From Cepaea nemoralis (lineage: Eukaryota > Mollusca > Gastropoda > Stylommatophora > Helicidae), in the NCBI GenBank assembly GCA_014155875.1, contig JACEFZ010022361.1, positions 1 to 64,000 of the forward strand: a stretch of DNA of 64,000 nt, read 5' to 3'. How positions within the stretch are numbered: position 1 is the stretch's first letter; each line of letters starts with the position of its first letter. Of this stretch, positions 1-10,828 are shown piece after piece. Made by a program: the position numbers and the translations under genes. The notes under the pieces are model-generated. The model worked only from the letters and a program-made list of their open reading frames with translations, did no database searches and was not told where the DNA came from.

Positions 1-337
1 GTTGGGCTCAGATATTTAATGACTTACTTAGATCCAGTAGTGAGTATGTTGCTCAATATTTAAATATTATAATGTAAATTTCCGTTCACTAAGCATTGAA
101 AATGCGGAAGATACCAAGAAACAAAACAAATAACACGATGAGTACGGCGATATATCGTCCTTCTATCCAGATGGGAGGTCACATTTGACGATATATTATT
201 CTGTGGCACTGAATCGGTTTAAAAAAAAAAAAGTATAGATCAAGCATAGGAGACAGAAAGCTAGTAGTAAAATCAATACAGTGAAACAAAGACCAAACAA
301 TTGTAATGATGTTAGTTAGTTAGTCGCAGTTCCAACT
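1..337. other. No gene recognised
   Basis: AT-rich sequence with an A12 run near 221-232. I see no coding signal, splice-bounded exon or recognisable repeat. Confidence 0.4.
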
Positions 338-716
338 TCACAGCAACGGGTCGTCCCCATTATGCTCCGTTCCTGTGCCAGTGAATATCCCACAAAACGC
401 TCCCCACTGCCCAATGTGAAAAGTGGAAAAGACAGGAGTCTCGACAAACAACAGCCCGCACAAATACACTGTGCATAATGCCGCCACCAGAATGTCAACA
501 CAATGAATGCAATGATGTACGAGTCCAGAAATGGGCTTTATCTTGTGAAATATCCCTGCCATCACTTTCAGACCGGGAACTATTTTTTCACTGACCTGGG
601 CTTCTAGGTCAACCGAGCTTAAAATCAGCAGTAGGAAAATTATGGGAATCCAAGGCGGCAGGCGTGATATTGACCATAACACCAATGGAGTGCCGATAGG
701 TCTATGCAGATATTAA
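338..716 (-). other. Exon-like open frame of unknown identity
   Basis: The minus strand is open from a stop at about 716 down to a stop at 338. The peptide has a hydrophobic stretch (IPIIFLLLILSS) followed by a Cys/His-containing segment (LVHHCIHCVDILVAALCTVY) that could be a second membrane span. There is no in-frame ATG at its start, so it would have to be an internal exon or a pseudogene. A CAG|GTCAGT motif resembling a 5' splice site lies on the same strand. I do not recognise the family. It may be a chance open frame or a fragment of a repeated element. Confidence 0.25.
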
Positions 717-730
717 TCCAGCATCATGTC

Positions 731-940
731 GACGCTGACGTGGTCAAAAAGATAAGAGTACTCGCTGTTGAACATTCGATGTGCTAAGGTCGAGGAAGAC
801 GGTTCAACCCCTAAACCGGCATTAAGTTTGACTTACACGTTGGACTTCTCGTTCAGATAACAATGGCAAACTACTGAACGTACAATTGCCTAGAAAATCA
901 ACCTGGGGTTGATCGCAACATCCCGCAAGTGACATGCAAT
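731..940 (+). repeat. tRNA-derived SINE, copy 1
   Basis: A tRNA-Ser/Leu-like head (GACGTGGTCAAAAAGATAAG, then GGTTCAACCCCT as a degenerate B box) is followed by a body containing ACAATGGCAAACTACTGAAC and CCTGGGGTTGATCGCAAC. Related copies lie at 41743-41938 and 25809-25960. The ATGGCAAACTACTGA core is shared with the 250-bp SINE family elsewhere in the window, which suggests a common central domain with different heads. Confidence 0.7.
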
Positions 941-960
941 ACTAGAGATGACACCATAAA

Positions 961-1339
961 CCCGCTTCAAGGCAGATAAAATGTTCATTTATGTGTTTTA
1001 CTTATAACATATGGGCGAAGCATGAACACTGATAAGGTACTTGTTGCAGATGAAGTTGACTTTTACAAAGATGCGTGTTTTCACAGATTGCTGCAGAATT
1101 TGTCAGTCTCTTTAAGTATTCGTGTAGAGCTGAGTAAGAAACTGCATTGATTCCATTTTCTCTTCAACAGTATTTTGATTGTAGTTTTCATTTCCATTTG
1201 TCTAGACTGGAGCAGGCACGGCGCTAATGATAATATATCCTCTTTGCCAACTGGTATTTTGATGAAGTTGGTGTTGCTTTATACTATTATGTATTGGCAA
1301 GTTGTTTGAACTTGATGTGAAGTTTCAGTATCTCTTTTG
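961..1339. other. No gene recognised
   Basis: Unique-looking AT-rich sequence without a long open frame, array or recognised element. Confidence 0.4.
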
Positions 1340-1340
1340 T

Positions 1341-1505
1341 GCACCCCGCTGGTTACCGAGCTTACAGAGGAGAATGAAAGCCATGCACGACAGTCCTCGT
1401 GGATATGACGCTTTGGTACTGGGCCGGGATCAAACTCTACACCAACCTACTCCCATTGATGCAAGTCCTTTTCGGGGCTCGAATGAACTGAACCGTAATA
1501 CGTCG
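1341..1505 (+). repeat. Dispersed repeat, copy 1
   Basis: This segment aligns with 10088-10250: both have GCACCCCGCTG or a close variant near the start, then a CTTTGGTA..CGGG..CGGGA block, then an ACACCA..CCT..CTCCATT block. The copies are diverged but collinear over about 160 bp. The short open frame across it is incidental. The family is not recognised. Confidence 0.45.
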
Positions 1506-1539
1506 CACTGTGCATTTAGTTGATACCAGTTTTCTAGTC

Positions 1540-1660
1540 CTCCAACCAATCAGTGAACCAACCAGTCAATCAAACAAACAGCCAAACATCCAACCAATCA
1601 ACTATCAGTCAAACCAACAAACAAAAACAAAAACAACAACTAACCAATAAACCAACCCTT
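1540..1660. repeat. Degenerate CCAA/TCAA simple repeat
   Basis: Imperfect iterations of CCAACCAATCAA and CAAACAAA, a decayed tetranucleotide-like repeat that grades into A-rich sequence. Confidence 0.6.
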
Positions 1661-2120
1661 CGATATATAAAACGCATTGCTATTTAATTAGCTTGACTAA
1701 ACTTTATGAGAAGTGCAGATTATATATACAGACAGCTCGAAGCGGGCACCATAAAACCTTATTTATTACATGCGTGGTTTTCACAGAGCAAGCGGCCGCG
1801 GGCAGATAAACTCACTCACCGCTATAAGGACGCACATGCGTAAAACGCCTTTCTTCTAATTGTACGAGGAGACCATGAGTAACAAATATGACACTAGAAA
1901 TCTTTTGGTTGTGTAACACAAAATATACAAGTTTGTTAGCTCGTTGTCGGAGGAAAATATTAATTCGAGATGTCATGCACGCATGTGTAATAAGTTTAAA
2001 CAATTCGAGAATATCGGTTGTCGGGTTGTCAAAGAGAAATATGAACCTGTAAAGACGGTATGTTGATCAGTTTGACCATGCTTCAGTTAGTAGTGAAACT
2101 TGTAATGTGTGTGTAGAAAA

Positions 2121-2144
2121 GACAGACAGACAGAGAGACAGGAC

Positions 2145-2197
<53 letters not shown>

Positions 2198-2216
2198 GGC
2201 AGGCAGGCAGGCAGGC
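2121..2216. repeat. (GACA)n then (GGCA)n microsatellite
   Basis: About 24 tetranucleotide units, changing from GACA to GGCA at the right end. The apparent Cys/Leu/Ser-rich minus-strand proteins here are translations of the repeat. Confidence 0.95.
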
Positions 2217-2279
2217 CACTGTGATTTCTGTTTACAGTGATTGAGTTCGTTGTAAGGTATGTACACCGTGCCTGCATTT

Positions 2280-2382
<103 letters not shown>

Positions 2383-2671
2383 GAGGCCTCATATTTCTGT
2401 TTTCATACACTACACTACACAACGCTACACTACACTATAACCCCCCCCCCCCCCCCCCAACAAGGATACAGATAACTAACTTGTATATTTACACCTTCAT
2501 GCAGTGTGTTTCCTGTAGTTGTGCAAGTTTGAGTGTGTGCTTATTTTTTAATCTGTACTGCCGAAGGCTTTAGCCGCAACTTACATTTTATTACTTTTGA
2601 TCGTGTTGTAGTAAAGCTTACCGCCTAAGTCTCGTGATTTTTTTTTTTTTGGGATCTGTGTACTTCATTCA

Positions 2672-2890
2672 TATGCTATGCAATCCTGTGCTATGCTATG
2701 CTACGTTATGCTATGCTATGCTATGCCATGCTATGCCATGCCATGCTATTCTGTGCTATGCTATGCTATACTATTCCATGCCATGATATACTATGCTAAC
2801 TTTGTTATGCTATGCTATGTTATGCTATACTATGCTATAATCTGTTATGCTATAATGTGTTATGTTATGTAACGTTATGTTGTGATGTGG
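2672..2890. repeat. (CTATG)n pentanucleotide array
   Basis: Iterated CTATG/CCATG/TTATG units over about 220 bp, more diverged toward both ends. Confidence 0.9.
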
Positions 2891-2924
2891 TGTGTTACAC
2901 TACTCTGTCAAGCTGAGAAACGTT

Positions 2925-3100
2925 TAATGACTGGAAATGTGGCTTCCGAGAAAAGCGCAAGGACAGATAGAAAATATAAACAAAGAAAACCGTCAATTGA
3001 TTAGAGAAATTAGACGAACGCAGTCACCATCGTTTGGGCACGTTATGCTGAGAAATAAGCTGGAAAATTTAGTGACAACTGGCAAACTTAATGGGTAATG
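2925..3100 (+). pseudogene. LINE C-terminal fragment
   Basis: Translating in pieces recovers the pattern RLIREIRRTQ..FGHVML.NKLENLVTTGKLNG. This is the same C-terminal region seen in the minus-strand LINE pieces at 11702-11987, 14246-14446, 18053-18253 and 43214-43507. It is short and broken by stops. It is followed directly by an inverted-repeat element. Confidence 0.6.
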
Positions 3101-3128
3101 AGCATGGGGAAGACACACTGATAAGTAC

Positions 3129-3260
3129 AGGGTGTATTTTTAATGACTGTGCAGTGTTTGAAAATATTGTGGGCCCAAATTTTGTATTTACCTATTATGT
3201 AGCATGAACTTTACAGAGGGTAAATACAAAAACACTCCACAGTCATTAAAAATACATCCT
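3129..3260. mobile_element. Small inverted-repeat (MITE-like) element
   Basis: Terminal arms at 3129-3159 and 3230-3260 are reverse complements at 29 of 31 positions. A second pair, TTTGTATTTACC (3181-3192) and GGTAAATACAAA (3219-3230), is nested inside. The total length is 132 bp with no coding capacity. No convincing target-site duplication can be assigned. Confidence 0.6.
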
Positions 3261-3261
3261 A

Positions 3262-3490
3262 CCTGGGAGTTAACGTCTTTTTCCGTAATCCCGTATATTC
3301 TCGAGAGTAACGTAACCTGAGCGAGAATCGGTAGCGGTTCTCGCAGTGTTGGTTACTTAGGGGTATGTGAGCCGGTCGCTCAGAAAACAATGGCAAACTA
3401 CTGAGCGTGATGTTGCCTAGTACATCAACAGCAGCTGACAAATTCTAATGTTGACTGCAACGTCCTGTAAGCGAATAGTACAAAAAAAAA
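3262..3490 (+). repeat. SINE of the 250-bp family
   Basis: It contains the family core (ACAATGGCAAACTACTGAGC), the AACAGCAGCTGACAAA block, TTGACTGCAACGTCCTGTAA near the 3' end, and an A-rich tail. The head region is diverged. The best-preserved copy is at 31462-31711. Confidence 0.75.
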
Positions 3491-3631
3491 ATAATAATAA
3501 TAAATACCTGGGTTGCTTGGCCGCATTTACAGCCTGGACAAGAACAAAGAATCGATGCATAATTTGTTATCAGGCGATAGCGAACGATGACCTTCCATAT
3601 CTCCCCACCCCCTTTCTTTCTCCGAACACAC

Positions 3632-3634
3632 ACA

Positions 3635-3686
<52 letters not shown>
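3632..3686. repeat. (CA)n/(CGCA)n microsatellite
   Basis: Alternating CACA and CGCA units over about 55 bp. Confidence 0.9.
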
Positions 3687-3993
3687 CGAGAAGAAATTAC
3701 TTAACTGGAATTTTATGAATAACGTTTTAACAAGAATGCGAACCATAAATTGTATGTGTGTTATTTCTCAACATAATCCACCCCCTCACGACCCCCCTCC
3801 CCGTCCCCCTGCCTGACAACACCATTTGCCCACCTGTCCACTAGCTCGTTAATGCCGTCTAGAAACAAGTTTGGCTGTGGCCTCAAACCAATTTTGCAGA
3901 GCTTCCATTACCTCGTTGCCCTCTACATAATCCTGACCCTGGAAATGTTCTTTCAAGGGTCCAAACAAACGAAAGTCCAATGTACAGTCGTAT

Positions 3994-4057
<64 letters not shown>
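3994..4057. repeat. Poly-G run of 64
   Basis: 64 consecutive G residues. Such a run could fold into G-quadruplexes, and its length in an assembly is unreliable. The poly-Gly open frame across it is an artefact. Confidence 0.85.
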
Positions 4058-4058
<1 letters not shown>

Positions 4059-4528
4059 GGGGTAAACGTTGTCACATGCAGCAACAGTACTCTTTTTGAG
4101 AGACTTCCTCTGCGTTAAGATCGAGTCCCGGCTTTGGTTTGTTCACTAACATGTCACTGTATCGAGTACTAGCCACAGTTTCACCTCTTTCTTGGAAATG
4201 CACCAATATATTATATGGACCTTGATACCCCAAAATATGGCTATTATGAGTTTTCCAGCAGATTCCTGCATCTTGCTTTTTTTTTTTTTTTTTACAAGAG
4301 ATATCGAGTGTTTTCATGGCATCTTTCTGCCCATTCAAACACTCTCACCTGACTAAGACAGACATTTTGAAATCGTTGTTGCGCATGCGTAACTGATCGG
4401 TCCTTTCGATTCCTACATGAGTAATGCTTAAGAGCCAGTTTGTGTCCTGAAATGAGATTTTCCGTTGTCCATACTCTTTCGTGTACTTTATGATAAAATG
4501 TATGTTACTTAATTACTTCATCTCACCA

Positions 4529-4530
<2 letters not shown>

Positions 4531-4559
<29 letters not shown>

Positions 4560-4562
4560 TGC

Positions 4563-4614
<52 letters not shown>
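4531..4614. repeat. (GT)n/(GTGC)n microsatellite
   Basis: GT units interrupted by GTGC units at the left end, then pure GT. Confidence 0.93.
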
Positions 4615-4619
<5 letters not shown>

Positions 4620-5404
4620 CGCTAAGATCGTGGCTCAGTATGATTGTATAATTACCGTGACGATGAGATAGTCTGATTGTATAATAAATGTTACCGTGGA
4701 ATAATCTGATTGTATACATACCGGGCCGTCGCACAAACTGATGGTATAAACTATAATCTCTGTCTCCGCAGGACACTGTATAAAAATGTAACTGTAACAT
4801 ACCTTGATTCTATATTCATTATGACCGTAGCACAATTTGATCATTATGGCTGTAGCACAGTTTGATTCTATAATCATTATGGTCGAGCACAATTTGATTG
4901 TATAATCATTATTATCATAGCACAGTTTGATTGCATAATCGTTATGATCGCAGCACAGTTTAATTCTATACTCATTATGATCATAGCACGATTTGATTGC
5001 ATAATCATTATTATCGTAGCGCAGTTTGATTATATACTCATTATGACCATAACACGGTTTGATTTATTTTTTTTTTTAATGTTTTGCATATCCTTTACAG
5101 GACATCGCTGTCAACATCAGCATCTTTACAGCTGATTGTTGATTTCTTGGCAAGATTACGCTTAGTAGTTTGCCATTGCTTTCTGAGCGACCGGCTCCAT
5201 ACTCTCATAAGTCACTGGCGCGAATCGAACCGCTTCCAATTCTCGTGGGCTCACATCAACCACGAGAGTATTCGGGGTTACGGAGAAAGCTGCTAACCTC
5301 TCGGCCAGGGAGACCGGCACGATTTGATTGTATAATCATTATTATCGTAGCACAGTTTTATTGTATAATCATTATGATCATAGCACGTTTTGATTATATA
5401 ATAC
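4620..5404. repeat. 33-bp satellite, left part (interrupted)
   Basis: The unit is roughly GACCGTAGCACAGTTTGATT followed by GTATAATCATTAT, about 33 bp. It repeats with drift from 4620 to 5064, is interrupted by a SINE (5065-5317), and resumes to about 5404. The same satellite reappears at 7533-7825, so the 2.1-kb block between is a further insertion. Confidence 0.85.
5065..5317 (-). repeat. SINE inserted in the satellite
   Basis: A minus-oriented member of the 250-bp SINE family: a T-rich tail at the left, then CATATCCTTTACAGGACAT, the reverse-complement core AGTAGTTTGCCATTGCTTTC, a B-box-like region and a tRNA-like head ending at CCGG. It is flanked by near-identical 12-mers CACGGTTTGATT (5053-5064) and CACGATTTGATT (5318-5329). 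They are consistent with a target-site duplication, although the host satellite also repeats this motif. Confidence 0.8.
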
Positions 5405-5501
5405 TAGCTGACACGGCCCGGCTTCGCCCAGTCCCTGGTGGGAAGCATCTCATTTAATTCATATAAGTAGTCATATAAGTTCTCGTTCCCGTTACCGACT
5501 A

Positions 5502-5552
<51 letters not shown>

Positions 5553-5767
5553 GACCCGGCCCGGCATCGCCCAGCTCCTGGTGTGGAGCATCTCATTTAA
5601 TTCATATAAGTAGTCATATAAGCTCCCGTTCCCGTTCCCGACTATCTATCTGTCTGTCTGTCTGTCTATCTGTCGTTCTGTTTGATCCGGCCCGGCTTCG
5701 CCCAGCCCCTGATGGGGAGCATCTCATTTAATTCATATAAGTAGTCATATAAGTTCCCGTTCCCGAC

Positions 5768-5808
<41 letters not shown>

Positions 5809-5832
5809 GCCTGCCTGCCTGTCTGTCTAATC
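5502..5832. repeat. (TCTG)n arrays, three blocks
   Basis: Runs of CTGT at about 5503-5551, 5644-5680 and 5766-5828, each placed after the same about 85-bp element segment, so the tetranucleotide belongs to a tandemly copied unit of about 135 bp. Confidence 0.85.
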
Positions 5833-5984
5833 ATTTATTGGTTGCAGTTAGAACAACCTTAGATAAACGAAGACCAACTTACAAAAAGCATTAGAAAGAG
5901 CACTTGAAAGATATTTACATCTTCCCCAACAATTAACTTGGGTAAATGGAGCGGCGGCAGCAGCAGCAGCAGAAGAATAAAAAG

Positions 5985-6893
5985 GAGGAGTAGGAGCTGG
6001 GAGGAGGAAGAGAGAGGTGGAGGAGGGAGGTGGAGGAGGGAGGAGGAGGGAGGAGGAGGAGGGAGGAGGAGGGAGGAGGAGTAGGGAGGAATAGGAGGGA
6101 GGAATAGGAGGGAGGAGGAGGGATTAGGAGGAGGAGAGAGGAGGAGGAAGGAGGAGGAGGGAGGAGGAAGGAGGAGGAGGGAGGAGGAGGAGGGAGGAGT
6201 AGGGAGGGAGGAGGAGGAGGAGGAGGAGGAGGAGAAGAACGCAGGAGGAGGGGGAGGAGGAGGAGGGAGGAGGAGAACGCAGGAGGAGGGGGAGGAGGAG
6301 GAGGGAGGAGGAGAGGGAGGAGGATGGAGATGGAGGAGGAGGGAGGAGGAGGAGAGAGGAGGATGAGGAGAGAGGAGGAGGAGGGAGGAGGGAGGAGGTA
6401 GAGGGAAAAGGAGGAGGGAGAAGGAGGAGGGAGGAGAAGGAGGGGAGGAGGAGGGAGGATGAGGAGGGAGGAGGAGGAAGAGGTAGGAGGAGGAGGGGTG
6501 TGGAGGGAGGAGGAGGGAGGAGGAGAGAGGATGAGGAGGGAGGAGGAGAAGGGAGGAGGAGAGGGAGGATGAGAGAGGGAGGAGGAAGAGGGAGGAGAAG
6601 GAGGAGGAGGGAGGAGGGGGAGGACGTAGGAGGAGGAGGGAGTAGGAGGAGAAGGGAGGAGGAAGGAAGAGGAGTGATTAGGAGGAGGGAGGAGGGAGGA
6701 GGAGGAAGAGGGAGGAGGAAGGAGGAGGAGGAAGGAGGAAGAGGGAGGAGGAGAGGGAGGAGGAGGAGAAAGAGGGAGGAGGAGGAGAAAGAGGGAGGAG
6801 GAGGATGGAGGAGAGAGAGGGAGGAGGGGGAGGGGAAGAGGAAGAGGGTAGTAGGAGGAGGAGGAGGGGAGAGGAGGAGGAGGAGGATTATAA
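5985..6893. repeat. Purine-rich (GGA)n array, about 0.9 kb
   Basis: Nearly uninterrupted GGAGGA with AGAG and GGGAGG variants. One strand is almost pure purine. The 356-residue Pro/Ser-rich minus frame and the Gly/Arg/Glu-rich plus frame are translations of the repeat and should not be called genes. Confidence 0.95.
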
Positions 6894-7532
6894 CGCATAT
6901 GCCTGTAGATAACTGCAGCGAAAAGGCGGGTCTGTCTATCTATCTGCCCTGGCGTGGCTTCGCCCAGCTCCTGGCGAGCAGTCTCATTAAATTCATACAA
7001 CAAAAAAAGAGTAACTTAAAAGAATGTCCTTCCACACACCATCCATTATTTTTAATGAAAACTGTTTTTAATCACCTACATGACTGTAGATAACTTCTTA
7101 AGCATAAAAAGATGAGTTACAATGTTATGCATTATGCATTATTTTTATGAAAACTTTGAAAATGCCTTAAAGATTGTATCATTATTTATTATAACTCATA
7201 TGCTTGTATATAACTATAGACAAAAAGTTTATAAATCTTTGAAAACGATGCAACAATATGACTATAAGGTATACAGAAAAGTTATTAAAAGTTATGCCCC
7301 TTGAAATAACTTTTCTAGAGTTAAGTCCCCTTGCTATATAGAAATTATAATGAAAAATGAAAAATTAAATATTATTAAGTAAGGAGCCGATTTTACACTA
7401 AAAAAATATCACAGTTGGCAGCGCGAGAATGAGAAGAAGACGTGTAGAAAATTTCATCTCAATCGGATGGACCGTTCGCGAACGCATAAAGGACATACAC
7501 ATCCACACACATCCTTTTTTATATATAAGATT

Positions 7533-7825
7533 TATGACCGTAGCACAGCTTGATTTCAAAATCACCGTGACCGTAGCACAGTTTAATTGTATAATCATTA
7601 TGACTGTCGCACAGTTTGAATGTATAGTCATGTGGCCGTAGCACAAATACCGTGACCGTAGCACAGTTTAATTGTATAATCATTATGACTGTCGCACAGT
7701 TTGAATGTATAGTCATGTGGCCGTAGCACAAATACCGTGACCGCAGCACAGTTTAATTGTATAATCATTATGACTGTCGCACAGTTTGAATGTATAGTCA
7801 TGTGGCCGTAGCACAAATACTCCTA
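7533..7825. repeat. Satellite, right part with 83-bp higher-order unit
   Basis: The 33-bp unit resumes here. Three nearly identical copies of an about 83-bp composite (beginning GTGACCGTAGCACAGTTTAA and ending GTGGCCGTAGCACAAATACC) follow each other. The open minus frames of 60-90 residues are repeat translations. Confidence 0.88.
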
Positions 7826-7830
7826 ATAGT

Positions 7831-8713
7831 ATTTTGCCGTTGTCCGAGAAGCCTGGACGGCTGATCCGAGACCTCGGGGATCACGGAAAATTATAGCATC
7901 CTTTTCTTATTTTATAGATTTTACGTAGCCCACGTCATGAATATGAATAGAACCAGGTCATCACTAGCTAGTGTGCACGTCGCACCTCTGAGTTACCCCC
8001 TCCCCTAAGAAACAAATACACACACACGCGCGCGCGTGCGCATTTTATCATCAATTGGCTTTTTCTGTGCAGAATCAAACCCCCCCCCCCCCCTTTTTTT
8101 TTTTCTTCTTTTTTTTTTAAACCCCTTTTTTTTCTTCCACACATACCAGTCGTTCGAAATTTCTCTCTCGCTCATAAACCAGATGCCCTTCCCCTGTTGC
8201 TGTTATGAATACATTATCTATATATTCTGGAACCCAACAAGGTTGTGGTATTCCTATTCTCCACTTCCCTGACCCTTCCCCCGTCACCACCACCATTACT
8301 ACCAACCCATTAATGAATTTGTCCAGACTTTAATGGATTGGTACGTGCCTTCAATATGTCATTGTCCCCATCTGTATTTTCCTTGGTAACCAATCTTCTT
8401 CAATGGTGAGTCCCCTTTGACAGATCTGTGTGTTCTCTGTTTGGCCCAATGAATGTGTACACTCTCTTACAGACAACAAGCACACACAATACATCCCCTG
8501 AGATACTGTTTCCGCCCATCGCCACATTGTATCCCAAGCTCCGGGAATTGTTGTTTGATGGCTGTTACTTAAATTGTTATGTCTGCATTCAAGAGTTATC
8601 CATTCATTGTTACGACTCCATCACCCTTTTGCATGTTTGATGTCCGCGCCACAGGTGCTGTTGGTGCCATCGCGCGGGCTTTTCCCGTTGCCGCTAATTG
8701 GTGCGTGACCAGG
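7831..8713. other. No gene recognised; homopolymer-rich
   Basis: Contains a short (CA)(CG) run near 8020-8040, a C17 run near 8080 followed by T-rich tracts to about 8130, and otherwise non-repetitive sequence with no supported open frame. Confidence 0.45.
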
Positions 8714-8724
8714 AGAGTAAACAT

Positions 8725-8792
8725 TCATTCATTCATTCAGTAGCATGTCCTTTGCAGAACCTCGCTCCCATAACAACCTTCCGGAAAACCTC
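8725..8792 (-). mobile_element. Severely 5'-truncated LINE with TSD
   Basis: 68 bp of LINE 3' end (minus orientation; tail visible as CATTCATTCATTCA, coding remnant equivalent to FCKGHATE). It is flanked by perfect 11-bp direct repeats AGAGTAAACAT at 8714-8724 and 8793-8803. This is a clear target-primed insertion and shows that the CATT microsatellites in the window are LINE tails. Confidence 0.85.
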
Positions 8793-8803
8793 AGAGTAAA
8801 CAT

Positions 8804-9190
8804 ACTGAATGAATTTCAGGACTAATGGAAGATGCTGTGCATTGTACACATTCATGAAATAGTCAAACGTTGGACCATTCTAGAATAATACGTGTGGAAG
8901 TCGATACAATTAACGGCAGGCTAGTTAGGTAGAATCTGAAAGTCAGATCAGTTGTGTTGTATTTCCTGTAGTTAACAACATCAACTTGAATGAATGAACA
9001 ATGTGAAACATACGAAGTATAAAATGCCAGTTTCTCAAGAATATAATCGCAAACAGCGAAGGTTTTTGCGGCGACAAGCTTTCTTCAGTAAGGGTAACAC
9101 AGAAGGACACTGGTGCCTTTTTGTAGTTATTTAATTGTCAATCCAATGCCGTTTGTGGTGTTTATTGTAATATCATTATTGATGAAGTTA
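8804..9190. other. No gene recognised
   Basis: Unique-looking sequence. No long open frame or repeat. Confidence 0.4.
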
Positions 9191-9199
9191 AAAGTTACT

Positions 9200-9432
9200 A
9201 CTTGCCTGTCCTTTATAGGACGTCACAGTCAACCCCATCATGTTTTGGCTGTTTGTGATCTCTTGTTCAGTAGTTTGCCGTCGCGTTCTGAACGACCGGC
9301 ACTCATACTTTGTATGGAAACCAACGCAATGCGGTCTGCTAACAAATCGCCCGCAGCTGTGTTTCGCATGCGATATGCGGGATTACGAATTGCATTCGCA
9401 ACTCTTCCGCCAGAGAGCCGACTTATTGGTGA
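9200..9432 (-). repeat. SINE of the 250-bp family
   Basis: CCTTTATAGGACGTCACAGT, then GTAGTTTGCCGTCGCGTTCT (core, diverged), AACGCAATGCGGTCTGCT and ATGCGGGATTACGAATTGCA toward the tRNA-like head. Minus orientation. Confidence 0.75.
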
Positions 9433-10060
9433 AGGATTGTGGGAAAATCATGTGTTGTGATTCTGATATTGTAAAGCTGATAATCTACACTTCGTGTCTT
9501 TCTCTGCTCATTATTCACTGCATTCAACTGGTGTATGTAAAGTCTCACTACACATTGTATGTAGAAAGAATCTTAAAATTAAGTACATGATGTTATTTTT
9601 AAAAAAAATGTGCTCCACAGTCTACATAGCCCACGTCATGAATCGAACAGCAATATGCAGAGAATAACTGTCGTCTGCTGGAGTAATTATTTGCACTCCA
9701 AAAAGAACGGAAAAAAGAAATAATTTTTTCATATTGAATTTTTTTTTTCATAATGGTTATGCAATTTTCAACGAAAGAAAGAATTTTTTTTTTTTCAAAT
9801 TTGTTCTACATAGAAAGTGTTGTGAGACTTTACAAACACTCTGTATATGATAAGTTATGTATTGTTCAACATCATTTTAATTTAGTCTGACAAGTGACGC
9901 GTTCGAAACGTTCGTGATTTCTCCTGGGCATTGAATTGAAGTCGTCTGACAATGAAACACCTCAAACTGGTGCAGGAAACAAGACCAACCAGGGCCTAAT
10001 CCCAGCCAGTCCGTATGTGCTGTGCTGAACCGTGACCTGATTATATTCTGTCTTTCCGCA
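9433..10060. other. No gene recognised; T-rich runs
   Basis: Has poly-A/T tracts near 9600, 9740 and 9790. The phrase AGCCCACGTCATGAAT at about 9628 also occurs at about 7927, a small shared repeat. No supported gene. Confidence 0.4.
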
Positions 10061-10087
10061 TAGGTGGTGTTCCAGTACCCAGCTTGC

Positions 10088-10262
10088 ACACCCCGCTGAT
10101 ATCCGGGGTTGGAGAGGAGAAGATCTCTGTGACACTGTACCCGTTGAGATGGTACTTTGGTAGCGGGTCGGGAGAACAACCTCGACACCACCTGGCTCCA
10201 TTAGACGTAAGACCTTGTCAAGGCTCCTGAGACCTGAACGCCAATGCAGAGTTAAATCCCTC
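10088..10262 (+). repeat. Dispersed repeat, copy 2
   Basis: Collinear with 1341-1505. It is followed by a CAACAACAGCAACAAC stretch that could be a degenerate tail. The overlapping short frames are not supported as genes. Confidence 0.45.
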
Positions 10263-10269
10263 AGTCTTT

Positions 10270-10780
10270 CAAATCTTTCACTAACCACAACAACAGCAAC
10301 AACAGCAAACAGTCGTGATTGTCATGGATTCAGAAACCGACTACATGTTCACACAAACCAAACTGTCTCATTATTGTTCGAAAAATTACCATATTTGTCT
10401 GTTTCATCATCATCATCATGCACCCAGCCGAGGGGCATAATCGATTATAATTCACCATCTCACAAAACGTAGTCTGAGATCAAGTCTGTGTTCTTGCTTC
10501 AATTATGCCATGTGCCAAACCATCATAGTGTTTATCTCTGTGTCTGCCCGTTGCTCTTTCCCCGTTAATTTTGTCAGCTGTGGCTAATTTTCAGCTTATT
10601 TCTGCTTATAGCGTGCCTACAAAATCTGGGCTGTCTGCGTCCAATTTCTCTAATCATCGGTTGTCATTTGTTTCTTGACGGATTGTCTTATTTGTTTATG
10701 TTAGAAAATTATATTTACTTGTTTCTCTGTACTGCATAATCCAGGCTGGTAGTCTCACACGCATGTAGTCTCACACGCGT
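10270..10780. other. No gene recognised
   Basis: Low-information sequence with a short (CAT)n run near 10407-10420. No supported gene. Confidence 0.4.
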
Positions 10781-10784
10781 GCGG

Positions 10785-10785
10785 T

Positions 10786-10816
<31 letters not shown>

Positions 10817-10828
10817 AACACACACAAC
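10785..10828. repeat. (CG)/(CA) microsatellite
   Basis: GTGCGTGCGCGCGCGCACAC passing into (CA)n. Confidence 0.85.

Larger units (their letters stand above)
5402..7532. mobile_element. Insertion carrying nested simple arrays
   Basis: The block splits the 33-bp satellite between ...ATATAAT and TTATGACCG. It begins CTAGCTGACACGGCCCGGCT. That segment, with GGCTTCGCCCAG and CATCTCATTTAATTCATATA, recurs at about 5558 and 5692, each copy followed by a (TCTG)n run. A diverged version sits at about 6940. The right end has AATTTCATCTCAATCGGATG, TTCGCGAACGCATAAAGGAC and a TATATATAAGAT terminus. No enzyme is encoded. It is probably a non-autonomous element; I cannot assign its class. Confidence 0.55.

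Noticed and set aside
5933..7003. 356-residue Pro/Ser/Leu-rich minus-strand open frame
   Set aside because: It is a translation of the purine-rich (GGA)n array; the peptide follows the repeat exactly and has no domain.
9877..10288. 104- and 108-residue overlapping minus frames
   Set aside because: They overlap in different frames across a dispersed repeat also found at 1341-1505; no recognised domain.
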